Assembly: GCF_947494025.1 (NCBI RefSeq)
Contig: NZ_CANLTQ010000002.1
Coordinates: 186,001-250,000 of the forward strand
From: an uncultured Jannaschia sp.
GTDB taxonomy: Bacteria > Pseudomonadota > Alphaproteobacteria > Rhodobacterales > Rhodobacteraceae
DNA length: 64,000 nt
Reading direction: 5' to 3'
Shown here in pieces: positions 18,640-28,834 of the stretch. A program made the translations under genes and the position numbers. Below the pieces are notes generated by a model. That model was not told the origin of the DNA. It saw nothing but the letters and a program-made list of their open reading frames with translations, and searched no databases. Position 1 is the first letter of the stretch. Every line of letters starts with the position of its first letter.

Positions 18640-18973
18640 TCGTTCGATCCGAGCGCGCCGCACCCGTTCCGTCGATTGCTGCCGCCCATGCGTCGAGGCC
18701 GCGACGGAAGCCGGAAAGGGGGCTGCCGGACAGCAGCGGGCCATCGCGAGACGGCGACCGGTCGTCCACGGCGATTGAGGGCGTTCCGCCTTGGCCGGGT
18801 CGTCGTCCGCTTCCGACACGGACTCGTTCGGACGGATCGCGCGGTCCCATCCGAAGGCGCGTCTGCGGCATTTCCAGGTCCGGATGTCGTTCCGCCGCCG
18901 GGATTCACCTTCGTCTTCACGTTTCATTTTCACATCTATGGAAAGGGTTCCCGCGAAAGTTCGAGGACCGGTC
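18640..18973 (+). other. Gap before the chemotaxis operon
   Basis: A stretch of 334 bp with no gene I can support on either strand. It must contain the leader of the chemotaxis operon. A slightly AT-richer patch at about 18918-18950, 25-55 bp before the STAS gene, is the likeliest promoter area, but no convincing -35/-10 pair is visible. Confidence 0.5.
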
Positions 18974-19249
18974 ATGCCAGAGACAGACAACGAGATTCCT
19001 TCGTCGATCACGATACCGGCCGGTCTCGGCGTCGCCGGGGTGCCCGACGTCCACGCGCGGCTCGTCTCGGCAGTCAATGCGGCCGACCCGTCCGGCCACC
19101 TCGAAATCGACCTTGCGGACGGCCCGGTGGCGCCCCTCGCGCTTCAGCTCGTCGTCAGCGCGGTCCGCAGCGTCCCGGCGGATCGTCTGACCCTCGGCCC
19201 TCGCGCCGCCGCCGCCCTTACAACCCTCGAAACGTTTGAAGAGGACTGA
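18974..19249 (+). CDS. STAS-domain protein heading the chemotaxis operon
   Basis: A 91-residue product with a STAS-like alternation: SSITIPAGLGVAGVPDVHARLVSAV, a central LEIDLADGPVAPLALQLVVSA, and an alternating C-terminal strand/helix. STAS domains act as phospho-switch or protein-docking modules. Its place directly before cheY and cheA, 4 bp from the cheY start, suggests it works with the chemosensory complex. The canonical D-S-[ST]-G phospho-acceptor motif of anti-anti-sigma factors is replaced by LADGPVAPL, so classical Ser phosphorylation is unlikely. ATG 18974 is preferred because of a GAGG element about 8 bp upstream; an in-frame ATG at 18941 is the alternative. Confidence 0.7.
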   Translation: MPETDNEIPSSITIPAGLGVAGVPDVHARLVSAVNAADPSGHLEIDLADGPVAPLALQLVVSAVRSVPADRLTLGPRAAAALTTLETFEED

Positions 19250-19253
19250 ACCG

Positions 19254-19619
19254 ATGTCGAAGACCATCCTGAGCGTCGACGATTCCAAGAGCATCCGCGA
19301 CATGATCGGATTCACGATGACGCCCCGGGGCTACAACGTCATCGGCGCCGAAGACGGCGTGGAAGGGTTGTCGACCCTGGCCGCGAACGAGGTCGACCTC
19401 GTCGTCTGCGACCTGAACATGCCGAACATGAATGGCATCGAGATGATCCGGAAGGTCCGGGAGAACAGCGCGTATCATGGCCTGCCGATCGTGATGCTGA
19501 CGACCGAGGCGCAGAAGGAGAAGATGAAGGAGGCGAAGGAGGCCGGCGCGACCGGATGGATCGTGAAGCCGTTCGACGAGCAGAAGCTCGCCTCCGTGGT
19601 CTCCAAGCTGATCGGATGA
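19254..19619 (+). CDS. cheY: Chemotaxis response regulator CheY
   Basis: A 121-residue single receiver domain. The acidic pair Asp9/Asp10 and phospho-acceptor Asp53 (VVCDLNMPNMNG) are present, as are the switch Thr83 in MLTTEA and Lys105 in IVKPF. It should receive phosphate from the CheA encoded next and bind the flagellar switch or act as a phosphate sink. Start ATG 19254 follows GAAGAGGA. The stop lies 4 bp before the TTG start proposed for cheA. Confidence 0.95.
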   Translation: MSKTILSVDDSKSIRDMIGFTMTPRGYNVIGAEDGVEGLSTLAANEVDLVVCDLNMPNMNGIEMIRKVRENSAYHGLPIVMLTTEAQKEKMKEAKEAGATGWIVKPFDEQKLASVVSKLIG

Positions 19620-19623
19620 CGCT

Positions 19624-21573
19624 TTGACCAGTCCAGCCGATTCCTTCATTCAGGAAGCCACCGACATTCTAGAAGGCCTCGAGGCGATCTTGCTCGAACT
19701 CGAGGCCGAACCGGAATCCGCGGCCTCGGTCGATGCCGTCTTTCGCGCGCTCCACACCCTCAAGGGGTCGGGCGCGATGTTCGGCTTCGACGCGCTCGCG
19801 CGGTTCACGCACCACTTCGAGAATGCCTATGACCAGATCCGCGAGGGCAGGGCGCGGGTCACGCCCGAGCTGATCCAGCTTTCCCTTGCGTCGCGCGATC
19901 ACATCGAACGGATGATCGATGCCGGCCCCGGCGCCGGGGATGATCCGGCCTCGGCCGTGCTCGTGGCCGAGATCGAGAAACTGTCGGGCGAGGCCGAGCC
20001 GGCTGCCGCCTCCGCGCCTGTGACGCCGAAGACGACGCAGCGGTTCACCATCCGTCTCGTTCCCGATGCGCTTGCCCTGCGCAACGGGACGCGCCTGGAC
20101 CTACTGCTCGATGAGTTGTGCGAGCTTGGCGATGCCGTCGTGACCTGTCACGCCGACAGGGTGCCGAGGCTCGGCGAGATGGATCCCACCGTCTGCCACC
20201 TCTGGTGGACGATCGAGCTGGACACGTCGAAGGGGCGGGACGCGATCGACGAGGTGTTCATCTTCGCCAGCGATTGCGTGATCGAGATCGAAGAGTCGAC
20301 GCCGGACGCCACGTGCGAGCCCGTGCCTGCGGAGATAGGGTCGCAGATGGATGCGCCCGCAAGGGTCGAGGCGGCGAAAACGCCGGACGCGAAGACCGCC
20401 GCGCCGAAGCCGGATTCGGTCCGGGTGCAGTCGCAGCGCCTCGACGAACTGATGGATCAGCTCGGCGAGCTCGTCATCGCCCAGGCGCGTCTCAACCGCA
20501 TCGCGGGTGATCTGGATGACGTTGCGCTGGCCGGCACGGCGGAGGAGATCGGGAACCTGGTTTCAGGGTTGCGCGACTCCATCCTGTCGATCCGCATGCT
20601 CCCGATCGAGCCGGTCTTCACGAAGTTCCGGCGCGTCGTGCGCGATCTGTCGACGGAACTCGGCAAGGACGTTGCGCTCAGCACGCGCGGCGGGGAAACC
20701 GAGGTCGACAAGAACGTCATCGACAGCCTGACCGAACCGCTCGTCCACATCATCCGCAACTCGATCGACCACGGCATCGAGCTTCCCGAGGCGCGTCGGC
20801 AAGCCGGCAAGCCCGAGCAGGCCCGGGTCGATCTGCGTGCGCGGCAATCCGGCGGCAAGGTCCTGATCTCGATCACCGACGACGGCGCGGGGCTCGATGC
20901 CGAGGCGATCCGCGCGCGTGCCATCGAGCGCGGCCTGATCACGCCCGAGGTCGAGATGTCCGAGGAGCAGCTCTTCGGCCTGATCTTCGAGCCGGGATTC
21001 TCGACGGCCAAGACGCTGTCGAGCGTTTCGGGCCGAGGGGTCGGCATGGACGCCGTGCGGCGGGTGATCGAGGATCTGCGCGGCAGCGTCGATGTCCGCT
21101 CGCAGCGGGGCGTCGGCACCGAGGTCACGCTTTGCTTGCCCCTGACGCTCGCCATCATCGACGGTCTTCTCGTCAAGGTCGGCACGGAATCCTTCGTGAT
21201 CCCGCTCTCGTCGGTGGAGGAATGCGTGGAGCTGCCCCCGGACGACGACGTGCGCGCCAGCGGCCGGTCGATCCTGCACATCCGCAACGAGCTCGTCCCG
21301 TTCCTCAGTCTCGACCGGCTCTTCGGCTTCGAGCGCCTGCACTCGGACGATCGCCGGGTCGTCATTACCAGCGTGGACGGCCGCCGTACCGGGCTGGTCG
21401 TGGATGAGGTGATCGGCCAGCACCAGACCGTGATCAAGCCGCTCAGCATCTACCACCGCGGGATCGAGGGGCTCGCTGGCTCCACCATTCTCGGCGATGG
21501 CTCCGTGGCCCTGATCCTTGACGCCGCGGCCATCGTGAAACGCGCCCAGAGCGCCCTGAAGGTGGCGGCGTGA
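19624..21573 (+). CDS. cheA: Chemotaxis histidine kinase CheA
   Basis: A 649-residue kinase with the full class II architecture. The Hpt domain (about 1-110) has the phosphorylated His44 in ALHTLKGSGAMFGF. A P2-like region (about 140-230) follows, then the dimerisation helix beginning VQSQRLDELMDQLGELVIAQ. The ATPase domain carries the N-box HIIRNSIDHGIE, the G-boxes DDGAGLD and GRGVGMDAV, and a CheW-like regulatory domain ends the protein. It phosphorylates CheY and CheB under control of receptors and CheW. The start is an unusual TTG at 19624, needed to keep the N-terminal Hpt helix. The 3' end overlaps a possible GTG start for cheW. Confidence 0.95.
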   Translation: MTSPADSFIQEATDILEGLEAILLELEAEPESAASVDAVFRALHTLKGSGAMFGFDALARFTHHFENAYDQIREGRARVTPELIQLSLASRDHIERMIDAGPGAGDDPASAVLVAEIEKLSGEAEPAAASAPVTPKTTQRFTIRLVPDALALRNGTRLDLLLDELCELGDAVVTCHADRVPRLGEMDPTVCHLWWTIELDTSKGRDAIDEVFIFASDCVIEIEESTPDATCEPVPAEIGSQMDAPARVEAAKTPDAKTAAPKPDSVRVQSQRLDELMDQLGELVIAQARLNRIAGDLDDVALAGTAEEIGNLVSGLRDSILSIRMLPIEPVFTKFRRVVRDLSTELGKDVALSTRGGETEVDKNVIDSLTEPLVHIIRNSIDHGIELPEARRQAGKPEQARVDLRARQSGGKVLISITDDGAGLDAEAIRARAIERGLITPEVEMSEEQLFGLIFEPGFSTAKTLSSVSGRGVGMDAVRRVIEDLRGSVDVRSQRGVGTEVTLCLPLTLAIIDGLLVKVGTESFVIPLSSVEECVELPPDDDVRASGRSILHIRNELVPFLSLDRLFGFERLHSDDRRVVITSVDGRRTGLVVDEVIGQHQTVIKPLSIYHRGIEGLAGSTILGDGSVALILDAAAIVKRAQSALKVAA

Positions 21574-21587
21574 CCAAGGAGACGGCG

Positions 21588-22046
21588 ATGGCCGAGACGA
21601 CCGACGCCGCGATGGCGCTCACCTTCTCGCTCGACGGCGAGACGTTCGCCATCCCCGTGGAGCATGTGAGCGAGATCATCGACCCGCTGCCGGTAACCCG
21701 GGCGCCCAACGCGGACCCGTTCGCGCCGGGCCTGATCAATGTGCGGGGCGCCATCGCGCCCTTTGTCGACCTGCGTCACCGCCTCGGCATGGGGCCCGCC
21801 GCGATCAAGGACCAGAGCCGCGTCCTCGTCCTCGACCTCGCCGTCGCGGGCGAAGCGACCAAGGTGGCGATGCTCGCCGACAACGTCGACGACATCACGG
21901 AAACCGCCATGGCCGACATCGAGCCGGTGCCGGAGCTCGGCATCCGCTGGCCCACCGACCTGATCCGCGGCGTCGTCAAGAAGAACGGCGCGCTCGTCAT
22001 CCTGCTCGACGTCGGAGCGGCGTTCGCGCCGACACATGCCCACTGA
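21588..22046 (+). CDS. cheW: Chemotaxis coupling protein CheW (first copy)
   Basis: A scaffold protein of 152 residues that links CheA to receptors. It has the SH3-like double barrel: ALTFSLDGETFAIPVEHVSEI, then NVRGAIAPFVDLRHRLG (the conserved NxRG turn), and the closing VVKKNGALVILLDVG. ATG 21588 is favoured because AAGGAG lies 7 bp upstream. A GTG at 21570, overlapping the cheA stop as GTGA, would add six residues and is possible. It lies between cheA and the receptor gene. Confidence 0.93.
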   Translation: MAETTDAAMALTFSLDGETFAIPVEHVSEIIDPLPVTRAPNADPFAPGLINVRGAIAPFVDLRHRLGMGPAAIKDQSRVLVLDLAVAGEATKVAMLADNVDDITETAMADIEPVPELGIRWPTDLIRGVVKKNGALVILLDVGAAFAPTHAH

Positions 22047-22079
22047 CAGCTTCATACCTCGAAGAAAGATCCCGAGACC

Positions 22080-24260
22080 ATGCGTATAACGATCAAGACC
22101 AAGCTGATCGCCGTCTTTGCGGTGCTGATCGCGCTCCTCGGCGCATCCAGCTACATGGCCCTGCAGAAGGCCTCGCAGCTTCAGGCGCAGTTCGACGACC
22201 TGGCGGACCAGACCGCGTTCCAGCTCGACCAGAGCCTGTCGATGCAAGCCGCCGCAGCGCGCTCCATGAGCCTCATCAAGAGTTATCTCGTACAGGACGA
22301 CATCGAAGCGGCGCAGCAGATCGCGCAGCAGGTCGACGAGCAATTCGTCAAGGTCGAGGCCGCCGTCGCCAATGTGAGCGGTGTCCTGCATACCGACACG
22401 TCCAAGCAGATGCTCGCCCGTTTCCGGGCCGAATGGGACGAGTACCTCGCGACCGAGGCCGAGCTTCGCGAGCCGGGACTGGCCAACTCCAACGTCCGGG
22501 CGGTCGACCTCTATCATGCCGAAAGTGTGCCGGCCTACGCGGCACTCTATGCGCAAACCGAGGCGTTCATCGCCGATGTCCGTGGAAGGATCGCGGATTC
22601 GGCATTGCGCGACAGCCGCTTGGTCGCTCTCGAAGCAAACATCGACACGCTGACCGACAACGTGAGGGCCCTGCAGAGTGCCGAGCGCGACATGTTGATC
22701 CTCTCCGATGCGGACCTTCTGGCCCGGAACGCGGCCGCCATCGTCGCCGAAGAGCAGATGCTCGAGGAGAACCTGGCCGCCGCCGAACGCAATGCCTCCG
22801 GATCGGATCGCGAGGCACTCGAGTCGATCCGCGAGGCTTGGCTCGGGTGGTACGCGCTGCTCGATCAGACCGTCGCGCTCTCGTTGGCGAACACCAACAC
22901 CGTTGCAAGGGAGATTCTGAACACGCGCCTCGAACCCGCGTTCAAGGAAAGCTTCGCCGCCGCCGACGTCCTGGCCGAGCGCTCCCGCGAGGTGATGGAA
23001 ATTGCGCAGGTCGAAGCTTACGCGGCCTACCGGAACTCGCGCAACCTGCTCCTGGCACTGGGCGTCTTCGCCGCCGCCATCGCCATCGGTTCCGCATTCT
23101 GGCTTTCGACCACGATCAGCCGCGGTCTGAGCCGTGCCGGCCACGTCGCCAGGGAGGTCGCGCGCGGCAACCTCGAGGTCGATGCGAAGACCAGGAGCCG
23201 CGATGAGATCGGCCTGCTGCTGAACGAGATGGACGGCATGGTCGTCGACCTGAAGGGTATGAGCCGTGCCGCCGAGGCCATCGCCAAGGGTGACCTGACC
23301 GCCGACGTCACGCCGCGCTCGGACGAGGACCGTCTCGGCATCTCGCTGCGCGACATGACCTTGAAGCTGCGCGAGGTGATCTCGAACGCGAGCGTGAGCG
23401 CGACCTACGTCTCCGAAGGTGCGGCGAACATGTCGTCCACGGCCGAGCAGCTTTCCGGCGGTTCGAGCCAGCAGGCCGCGGCGGCGCAGGAGGCCTCGGC
23501 CTCGATCGAGGAGATGACGGCCAACATCCGCCAGAACGCCGACAACGCCAGCCAGACCGAGAAGATCGCCAACCAGTCCGCCGCCGATGCCAAGGCCTCG
23601 GGCGCGGCGGTGTCGAACGCGGTTCGCGCGATGAAGACCATCGCCGACAAGATCAACATCATCCAGGAGATCGCCCGCCAGACCGACCTGCTCGCGCTCA
23701 ACGCCGCTGTCGAGGCCGCCCGCGCCGGCAGCCACGGCAAGGGCTTCGCGGTGGTGGCCTCCGAGGTGCGCAAGCTCGCCGAGCGCTCCCAGCAGGCCGC
23801 GGCCGAGATCAGCCAGCTTTCCGTGGAGACGGTCGACGTCTCGGGCGAGGCCGGGCGGATGCTGGAGACGCTGGTGCCCAACATCCAGCGCACGGCCGAT
23901 CTGGTGGCCGAGATCTCGGCCTCGACGCGCGAGCAGAACGTGGGCGCCGAGCAGATCAACCAGGCGATCCGGGATCTCGACCAGGTGATCCAGCAGAACG
24001 CCAACACGGCCGAGGCCGCGGCGGCGACCAGCCAGCAGCTGGCCAGCCAGTCCCGACAGCTGAGCGCGGTGATCTCCTATTTCGAGATCGAGGCCGCAGC
24101 GCCGAACGCGCCCGCCGCGCCGGCGAAACCGCGGGTGGTCGCGATCCGAGACGCCGCCCCGAAGACCCGCCCCGGCCGCAACGCCCGCGACGTCGAGGCC
24201 TTCGAGCTCGACCTTTCCAACGACGTCTCCGACGCCGACTTCCAGCGATATGCAGGGTAA
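22080..24260 (+). CDS. Methyl-accepting chemotaxis receptor
   Basis: A 726-residue transmembrane receptor. TM1 is at about 8-27 and TM2 at about 322-344. They enclose a helical, Ala/Glu/Leu-rich periplasmic domain of roughly 290 residues, long enough for two four-helix bundles. One or two HAMP modules follow (345-445; note [13 protein letters not shown]). The signalling hairpin tip lies at about 530-570 ([20 protein letters not shown]), and the coiled methylation helices flank it. The ligand is unknown. It is encoded inside the chemotaxis operon between two cheW genes, so it is likely the main partner of this CheA. The C-terminus (DFQRYAG) is not a canonical CheR-docking pentapeptide. Confidence 0.95.
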   Translation: MRITIKTKLIAVFAVLIALLGASSYMALQKASQLQAQFDDLADQTAFQLDQSLSMQAAAARSMSLIKSYLVQDDIEAAQQIAQQVDEQFVKVEAAVANVSGVLHTDTSKQMLARFRAEWDEYLATEAELREPGLANSNVRAVDLYHAESVPAYAALYAQTEAFIADVRGRIADSALRDSRLVALEANIDTLTDNVRALQSAERDMLILSDADLLARNAAAIVAEEQMLEENLAAAERNASGSDREALESIREAWLGWYALLDQTVALSLANTNTVAREILNTRLEPAFKESFAAADVLAERSREVMEIAQVEAYAAYRNSRNLLLALGVFAAAIAIGSAFWLSTTISRGLSRAGHVAREVARGNLEVDAKTRSRDEIGLLLNEMDGMVVDLKGMSRAAEAIAKGDLTADVTPRSDEDRLGISLRDMTLKLREVISNASVSATYVSEGAANMSSTAEQLSGGSSQQAAAAQEASASIEEMTANIRQNADNASQTEKIANQSAADAKASGAAVSNAVRAMKTIADKINIIQEIARQTDLLALNAAVEAARAGSHGKGFAVVASEVRKLAERSQQAAAEISQLSVETVDVSGEAGRMLETLVPNIQRTADLVAEISASTREQNVGAEQINQAIRDLDQVIQQNANTAEAAAATSQQLASQSRQLSAVISYFEIEAAAPNAPAAPAKPRVVAIRDAAPKTRPGRNARDVEAFELDLSNDVSDADFQRYAG

Positions 24261-24263
24261 TCC

Positions 24264-24782
24264 ATGATCGACAGCAATCAGACCGACCTCGAGGGAGACG
24301 AGGAGGAGCATGCGTCCACGTACCTGACCTTCGATCTTGGAAAGCAGACCCTCGGCCTCGAGGTCAGCAACGTCCGCGAGATCCTCGACATGCGGAAGAT
24401 CACGCCGCTGCCGAACGCCCCCCACGAGGTCCAGGGCGTGGTCGATGTCCGCGGCGCCAGCGTGCCGGTGATCGATCTGAAGGCCCGGCTCGGCATTCCC
24501 TCGATCGAGGGCGGCGAGGATACGCGGATCGTCGTGATCGAAGTCGTGGAAGGCGAAACGCGCAAGCCGCTGGGCATCCTCGCCGACCGGGTCCGCAACG
24601 TCCATCAGATCCCGGCCGCCGAGATCGAGCCCTGCCCCAATCTCGGCAGCGATCATTGGGACAGCCGCATCCTGCAGGGGATCACCCGTTCGGGGTCCGA
24701 CCTGATCGTCCTGATCCGGCTCGACCAGCTCTTCGGTCATGCCGGCCCGGTCGATCTGACGGGAGCCATGCAGCACGTCTGA
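24264..24782 (+). CDS. cheW: Chemotaxis coupling protein CheW (second copy)
   Basis: A second CheW of 172 residues, starting 4 bp after the receptor gene. The core is typical: YLTFDLGKQTLGLEVSNVREI, the VDVRGASVPVIDLKARLG turn and the final SDLIVLIRLDQLF. It has an acidic N-terminal extension (residues 1-15, EGDEEE) that the first copy lacks. Two CheW paralogues may favour different receptors or array positions. Confidence 0.93.
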   Translation: MIDSNQTDLEGDEEEHASTYLTFDLGKQTLGLEVSNVREILDMRKITPLPNAPHEVQGVVDVRGASVPVIDLKARLGIPSIEGGEDTRIVVIEVVEGETRKPLGILADRVRNVHQIPAAEIEPCPNLGSDHWDSRILQGITRSGSDLIVLIRLDQLFGHAGPVDLTGAMQHV

Positions 24783-24807
24783 GCGCGACCGGCACGCAAG
24801 AGGACGC

Positions 24808-25710
24808 GTGTCGGCCCTTCCACCCGATCGTCCCCCGGCACGGGGCCGTCCAGACATGTTGAGCGACATGACACAGCTACAGATCGCACCCTCCCTCCGT
24901 CTCGACGACATCCGGCACCTCGTCGTCATGGCCAAATCCGTCACCGGGATCAGCCTCGACGAGACGCGCACCGATTTCATCGCGGGACGTCTCGGTCGCC
25001 GTCTCGCGGCCAACGGGCTGACCGACTACGCCGAATACTGCCGTCTTCTGAAGTCCGACATGGCCGAACGCGTGGCCTTCGGCGAGGCGCTGACGACGCA
25101 TACGACCAGCTTCTTCCGCGAGAAGGCGCAGTACGACTGGCTCCTCGACGAGGGGCTCGCGGAGCTGCAGGATGGCGGGCGCACGAAGGGCCGCGAGACG
25201 GTCTTCTGGAGCGCCGCGTGCTCCACGGGGCAGGAGGGCTATTCGGCCCTGATGACGGCGCATGCGGCGCGCGACGGCGGCCTTCGCTCTTTCGAGCCGC
25301 GCCTCGTCGGCACCGACCTGTCGCGGCCGGTCGTTCGCCGGGCGGAGCAGGCGGTCTACGCGCGCGGCGAGACGGACGGTATTCCCGCCGAACTGCGCCC
25401 GCGTTTCCTTCTGTCCTCGAAGAAGTCCACGGGCATCTACCGCATCGTGCCGGAGTTGCGGACGCAGTCGACATGGCGCAACGCCAACCTCGTCACCGGC
25501 CACGGGCTCGACGGCATCGCGGCGGACGTCGTCTTTCTGCGGAACGTGCTGATCTATTTCGACGCCGAGATCCGCCAGCGCGTCATCGACAACGTCTACC
25601 GCCGCCTGCGCATCGGCGGTTTTCTGATGACCGGCCACACGGAAGCCTCTCACGCCCGGCGGGCCGGTCTCGAACTCGTGCGGCCCTCGATCTACCGGAA
25701 GGTCGCCTGA
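24808..25710 (+). CDS. cheR: Chemotaxis receptor methyltransferase CheR
   Basis: A SAM-dependent enzyme of up to 300 residues that methylates glutamates in the receptor signalling domain. The N-terminal helical domain includes [10 protein letters not shown]. The SAM motif reads [13 protein letters not shown], and [11 protein letters not shown] and [10 protein letters not shown] mark the Rossmann core. The start is ambiguous. GTG 24808 has the best ribosome site (AAGAGGA) but adds a proline-rich leader. ATG 24856 and ATG 24868 would begin nearer the conserved region. The stop overlaps the cheB start (TGATG). Confidence 0.92.
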   Translation: MSALPPDRPPARGRPDMLSDMTQLQIAPSLRLDDIRHLVVMAKSVTGISLDETRTDFIAGRLGRRLAANGLTDYAEYCRLLKSDMAERVAFGEALTTHTTSFFREKAQYDWLLDEGLAELQDGGRTKGRETVFWSAACSTGQEGYSALMTAHAARDGGLRSFEPRLVGTDLSRPVVRRAEQAVYARGETDGIPAELRPRFLLSSKKSTGIYRIVPELRTQSTWRNANLVTGHGLDGIAADVVFLRNVLIYFDAEIRQRVIDNVYRRLRIGGFLMTGHTEASHARRAGLELVRPSIYRKVA

Positions 25711-26801
25711 TGGCCCCGAACACGAAGCGCGTCCTGATCGTCGACGACAGCGCCGTGGTGCGTCAGGCCATCAGCGAGATCATCTCCGCGCATCCGCAGC
25801 TCGAGGTCATGGCCACCGCCAACGACCCGTTCCAGGCGGCCGAGCGGCTCAAACGCGAATGGCCCGACGTGATCGTGCTCGACGTCGAGATGCCGCGCAT
25901 GGACGGGATCACCTTTCTGCGGCGTTTGATGGCCCAGAAGCCCGTGCCGGTGGTGATCTGTTCCACGCTCGTCGGAGAGGGCAGCAAGACCTATCTCGCC
26001 GCGCTGGAGGCGGGCGCGGTGGATCTCATCGAGAAGCCGAACCTTTCGACGCGGCAATTTCTGAAGGAATCGTCGATCCGCCTGCAGGACGCCGTTCTGG
26101 GCGCCGCGCATGCCCGGGTGAACCGGCGGGAGACGGTCGCGCCGCAGGTGAGGCACTCCGCCGATGTCATGCTCGCGCCCGCCGGACACCGGGCGATGGC
26201 GCAGACCACGAACAAGGTGGTGGCCATCGGCGCCTCGACCGGCGGCACGGAGGCGCTGCGCGTCGTGCTCCAGTCGCTCCCCCACAACGCGCCGCCGATC
26301 GTGGTCGTGCAGCACATGCCCGAGGCCTTCACCAAGGGTTTCGCGAAACGTCTCGACGAGCTCTGCCAGATCACCGTGAAGGAGGCCGCATCGGGCGACA
26401 GCGTGCTGCCGGGGCAGGCCCTGATCGCGCCGGGGGCGAAGCACATGATGCTGGTCCGCAGCGGCGCGAACTACCGGGTCGAGGTAAAGGACGGCCCCCT
26501 CGTCAACCGTCACCGGCCTTCGGTCGACGTGCTGTTCCGTTCCGTCGCCCGCGTGGCGGGCGCCAACGCCGTCGGCGTCATCATGACCGGGATGGGGGAC
26601 GACGGTGCGTGCGGCCTTCGCGAAATGCGCGACGTCGGCGCCCGCACCATCGGGCAGAACGAGGCCACGTGCGTAGTCTACGGCATGCCGGCGGAAGCGA
26701 TGAAGGCGGGCGGTGTGGAGCAGGAGGTCGACCTCGACAATATCGCCCGCCTGATCGAGCGGCTGGGCCATCAGGAGGGCGAACGGCAGCTTCGCGCGTG
26801 A
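25710..26801 (+). CDS. cheB: Chemotaxis methylesterase / glutamine deamidase CheB
   Basis: A 363-residue protein with an N-terminal receiver (Asp58 phospho-acceptor in [13 protein letters not shown]) and a C-terminal esterase domain. The catalytic triad is Ser176 (GASTGG), His202 (VVQHMP) and Asp298 (MGDDGA). The linker (about 130-165) is of ordinary length. It removes methyl groups added by CheR and so resets the receptors when phosphorylated by CheA. ATG 25710 overlaps the cheR stop. Confidence 0.95.
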   Translation: MAPNTKRVLIVDDSAVVRQAISEIISAHPQLEVMATANDPFQAAERLKREWPDVIVLDVEMPRMDGITFLRRLMAQKPVPVVICSTLVGEGSKTYLAALEAGAVDLIEKPNLSTRQFLKESSIRLQDAVLGAAHARVNRRETVAPQVRHSADVMLAPAGHRAMAQTTNKVVAIGASTGGTEALRVVLQSLPHNAPPIVVVQHMPEAFTKGFAKRLDELCQITVKEAASGDSVLPGQALIAPGAKHMMLVRSGANYRVEVKDGPLVNRHRPSVDVLFRSVARVAGANAVGVIMTGMGDDGACGLREMRDVGARTIGQNEATCVVYGMPAEAMKAGGVEQEVDLDNIARLIERLGHQEGERQLRA

Positions 26802-27529
26802 CCGTTTTCCCGCCCTGACGCACGGCTTCGGGGGGCGGCTCTGGCTTGCCGCCCTGTTCGTGCCACGGCCGCGGTCGCGGCCGGTCCGGAGCTTCGCACC
26901 TCCCTACGAAAGGCGCCGCATGATGCCTACGGCACATCTAGACGTGGCAGGCCTGCGGCAGGACGAGGGAACGCAAGTCACGCCTATCGAGGGGGCGCGC
27001 ACCCTGCGGAGCGAGGGGTCGGAGCGCGTCTCGCCGATTGCATCAGTGGTCACGCACGGCGCCTCCGCACGGGACGATACAGACCGGCTCTGCGCGGCCG
27101 TGCGCGGCGGCGGCGGCCTCGGCGGCATGGGCCACGCGTTCCGCGACGCGCCGGTCTGCCGGATTGTGGTCGGAGGTCAGCGGATCTCCATCCCGGCTAG
27201 ACCATCGACGACCGCGTCGCCGTCACGCGCTCCGGTCCTCCGATCACCGGCGGGATCGAACGCCTCGATTGCCGCTCCAGGCCGTGTTCTCTTCGGACCG
27301 ATCCGCGGCTCGACGTGCCTGTTACGATGACTTCGTCCGGTGAGCATGCCCCGGAGACCGCCGGCGCCGAGATGCCCATCGTCTGAACCGGCTCCTGCGG
27401 CGCCGAGCGGGTGTGCTATTCGGGCCTGGACCACGAGGCCGAAGCGCTTGCGCATTCGGCCGCGCGTGAGATCCTGCGTCGTGGCCGCCTTTGGGCCGCG
27501 AGATCATCCCGAGCCGAACGAGGACCGCA
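26802..27529 (+). other. Gene-poor gap after cheB, with a possible cheD relic
   Basis: A stretch of 728 bp without a gene I can defend. A frame at 26920-27205 reads unremarkably except for LCAAVRGGGGLGGMGHAF at about 27090-27143. That is reminiscent of the CheD active-site region (AACLRDP..GGMNHF), but the flanking CheD blocks are not recognisable. Nearer xylA, the segment [20 protein letters not shown] (about 27414-27473) looks coding-like but is closed upstream by a stop. Best described as decayed sequence plus the xylA leader. Confidence 0.4.
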
Positions 27530-28834
27530 ATGCGCAGCTACTTCTCCGAAATCGAACCCCTCCGCTACGACCCCGAAGCGGACGACCTGTCGTTCCGGCA
27601 CTACGACCCCGACCGCGAAGTCGCCGGCAAGCGGCTGCAGGATCAGCTGCGATTCGCGGTGGCGTACTGGCACAGCCTCGTCTGGGACGGCTCCGACCCG
27701 TTCGGCGGCGGCACGTTCCAGCGCCCGTGGTTCCCGCACGACACGATGGAGCATGCGAGGGCCAAGGCGGACGCGGCCTTCGAGATGTTCCGCATCCTCC
27801 GCGTGCCGTTCTTCGCCTTCCATGACCACGACGTGCGCCCCGAGGGGGGCAGCCTGCAGGAAAACCACCGCCGTCTGAACGAGATCGCCGACGTGTTCGA
27901 GGCGAAGATGGCTGAGACGGGCGTGGGCCTGCTTTGGGGAACGGCCAACCTCTTCACGCATCGCCGCTTCATGTCGGGCGCCGCGACCAACCCGGACCCG
28001 GACGTCTTCGCCTGGTCGGCCTCGTCCGTGCGGGCCTGCCTCGAGGTAACGCACCGCCTCGGAGGTCGGAACTACGTGCTCTGGGGCGGGCGCGAGGGCT
28101 ACGAGACGCTGCTCAACACCGACCTGAACCGCGAGCTCGAGCAGATGGGCCGGTTCCTGTCGATGGTGGTCGAGCACAAGCACAAGATCGGGTTCGAGGG
28201 TCAGATCCTGATCGAGCCGAAGCCGCAGGAGCCGACGAAGCATCAGTACGACTACGACGTCGCCACGGTCTACGGCTTCCTCCGGCGCTTCGGGCTCGAG
28301 AACGAGGTGAAGCTCAACATCGAGCAGGGCCACGCGATCCTCGCCGGCCACAGCTTCGAGCACGAGATCGCGCTCGCGCAGACGCTGGGCGTGTTCGGCT
28401 CCATCGACATGAACCGCAACGATTACCAGTCCGGCTGGGACACCGACCAGTTCCCCAACAACGTCGCCGAGGTTGCGCTGGCCTATTACGAGATCCTGCG
28501 CGGCGGCGGGTTCGGCCAGGGCGGCACGAACTTCGATGCCAAGCTGCGGCGGCAATCGCTCGACCCCGTGGATCTGATCGCGGCGCATGCCGGGGCGATG
28601 GATGTCTGCGCTCGCGGGCTCGAGGCGGCGGCGCGGATGATCGCGGACGACGCGCTCGAGGGGCCGCGCCGGGACCGCTACGCCGGTTGGGAGACGGAGA
28701 CAGCCCGCGCCATGCTCGCCCCGGGCGCGAGTCTCGCCGATATCGCCGACCGGGCCGAGACTTCCGGCCTCGATCCCGCACCGCGGTCGGGCCGCCAGGA
28801 GATCCTGGAGAACGTCGTCAACCGCTACGTCTGA
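27530..28834 (+). CDS. xylA: Xylose isomerase
   Basis: A 434-residue TIM-barrel enzyme that converts D-xylose to D-xylulose. Family marks are the metal/catalytic regions [25 protein letters not shown], the metal-ligand stretch [24 protein letters not shown] and DTDQFP. The residues [21 protein letters not shown] close the C-terminus. The start at ATG 27530 has GAGGA nearby. No xylulokinase gene, xylose transporter or xylose regulator adjoins it, so it is either a solitary gene or serves a pathway encoded elsewhere. The last 10 bp overlap the convergent receiver gene. Confidence 0.96.
   Translation: MRSYFSEIEPLRYDPEADDLSFRHYDPDREVAGKRLQDQLRFAVAYWHSLVWDGSDPFGGGTFQRPWFPHDTMEHARAKADAAFEMFRILRVPFFAFHDHDVRPEGGSLQENHRRLNEIADVFEAKMAETGVGLLWGTANLFTHRRFMSGAATNPDPDVFAWSASSVRACLEVTHRLGGRNYVLWGGREGYETLLNTDLNRELEQMGRFLSMVVEHKHKIGFEGQILIEPKPQEPTKHQYDYDVATVYGFLRRFGLENEVKLNIEQGHAILAGHSFEHEIALAQTLGVFGSIDMNRNDYQSGWDTDQFPNNVAEVALAYYEILRGGGFGQGGTNFDAKLRRQSLDPVDLIAAHAGAMDVCARGLEAAARMIADDALEGPRRDRYAGWETETARAMLAPGASLADIADRAETSGLDPAPRSGRQEILENVVNRYV

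Noticed and set aside
26869-26885. GGCCGCG/CGCGGCC inverted repeat after cheB as a terminator
   Set aside because: Two-base loop is sterically unfavourable and there is no T-run; in this GC content such repeats occur by chance.
26860-27330. Open plus-strand frame of 156 codons after cheB as a real gene
   Set aside because: No ribosome site, atypical composition and no family except a very short CheD-like patch, so it is described as a gap with a possible relic.
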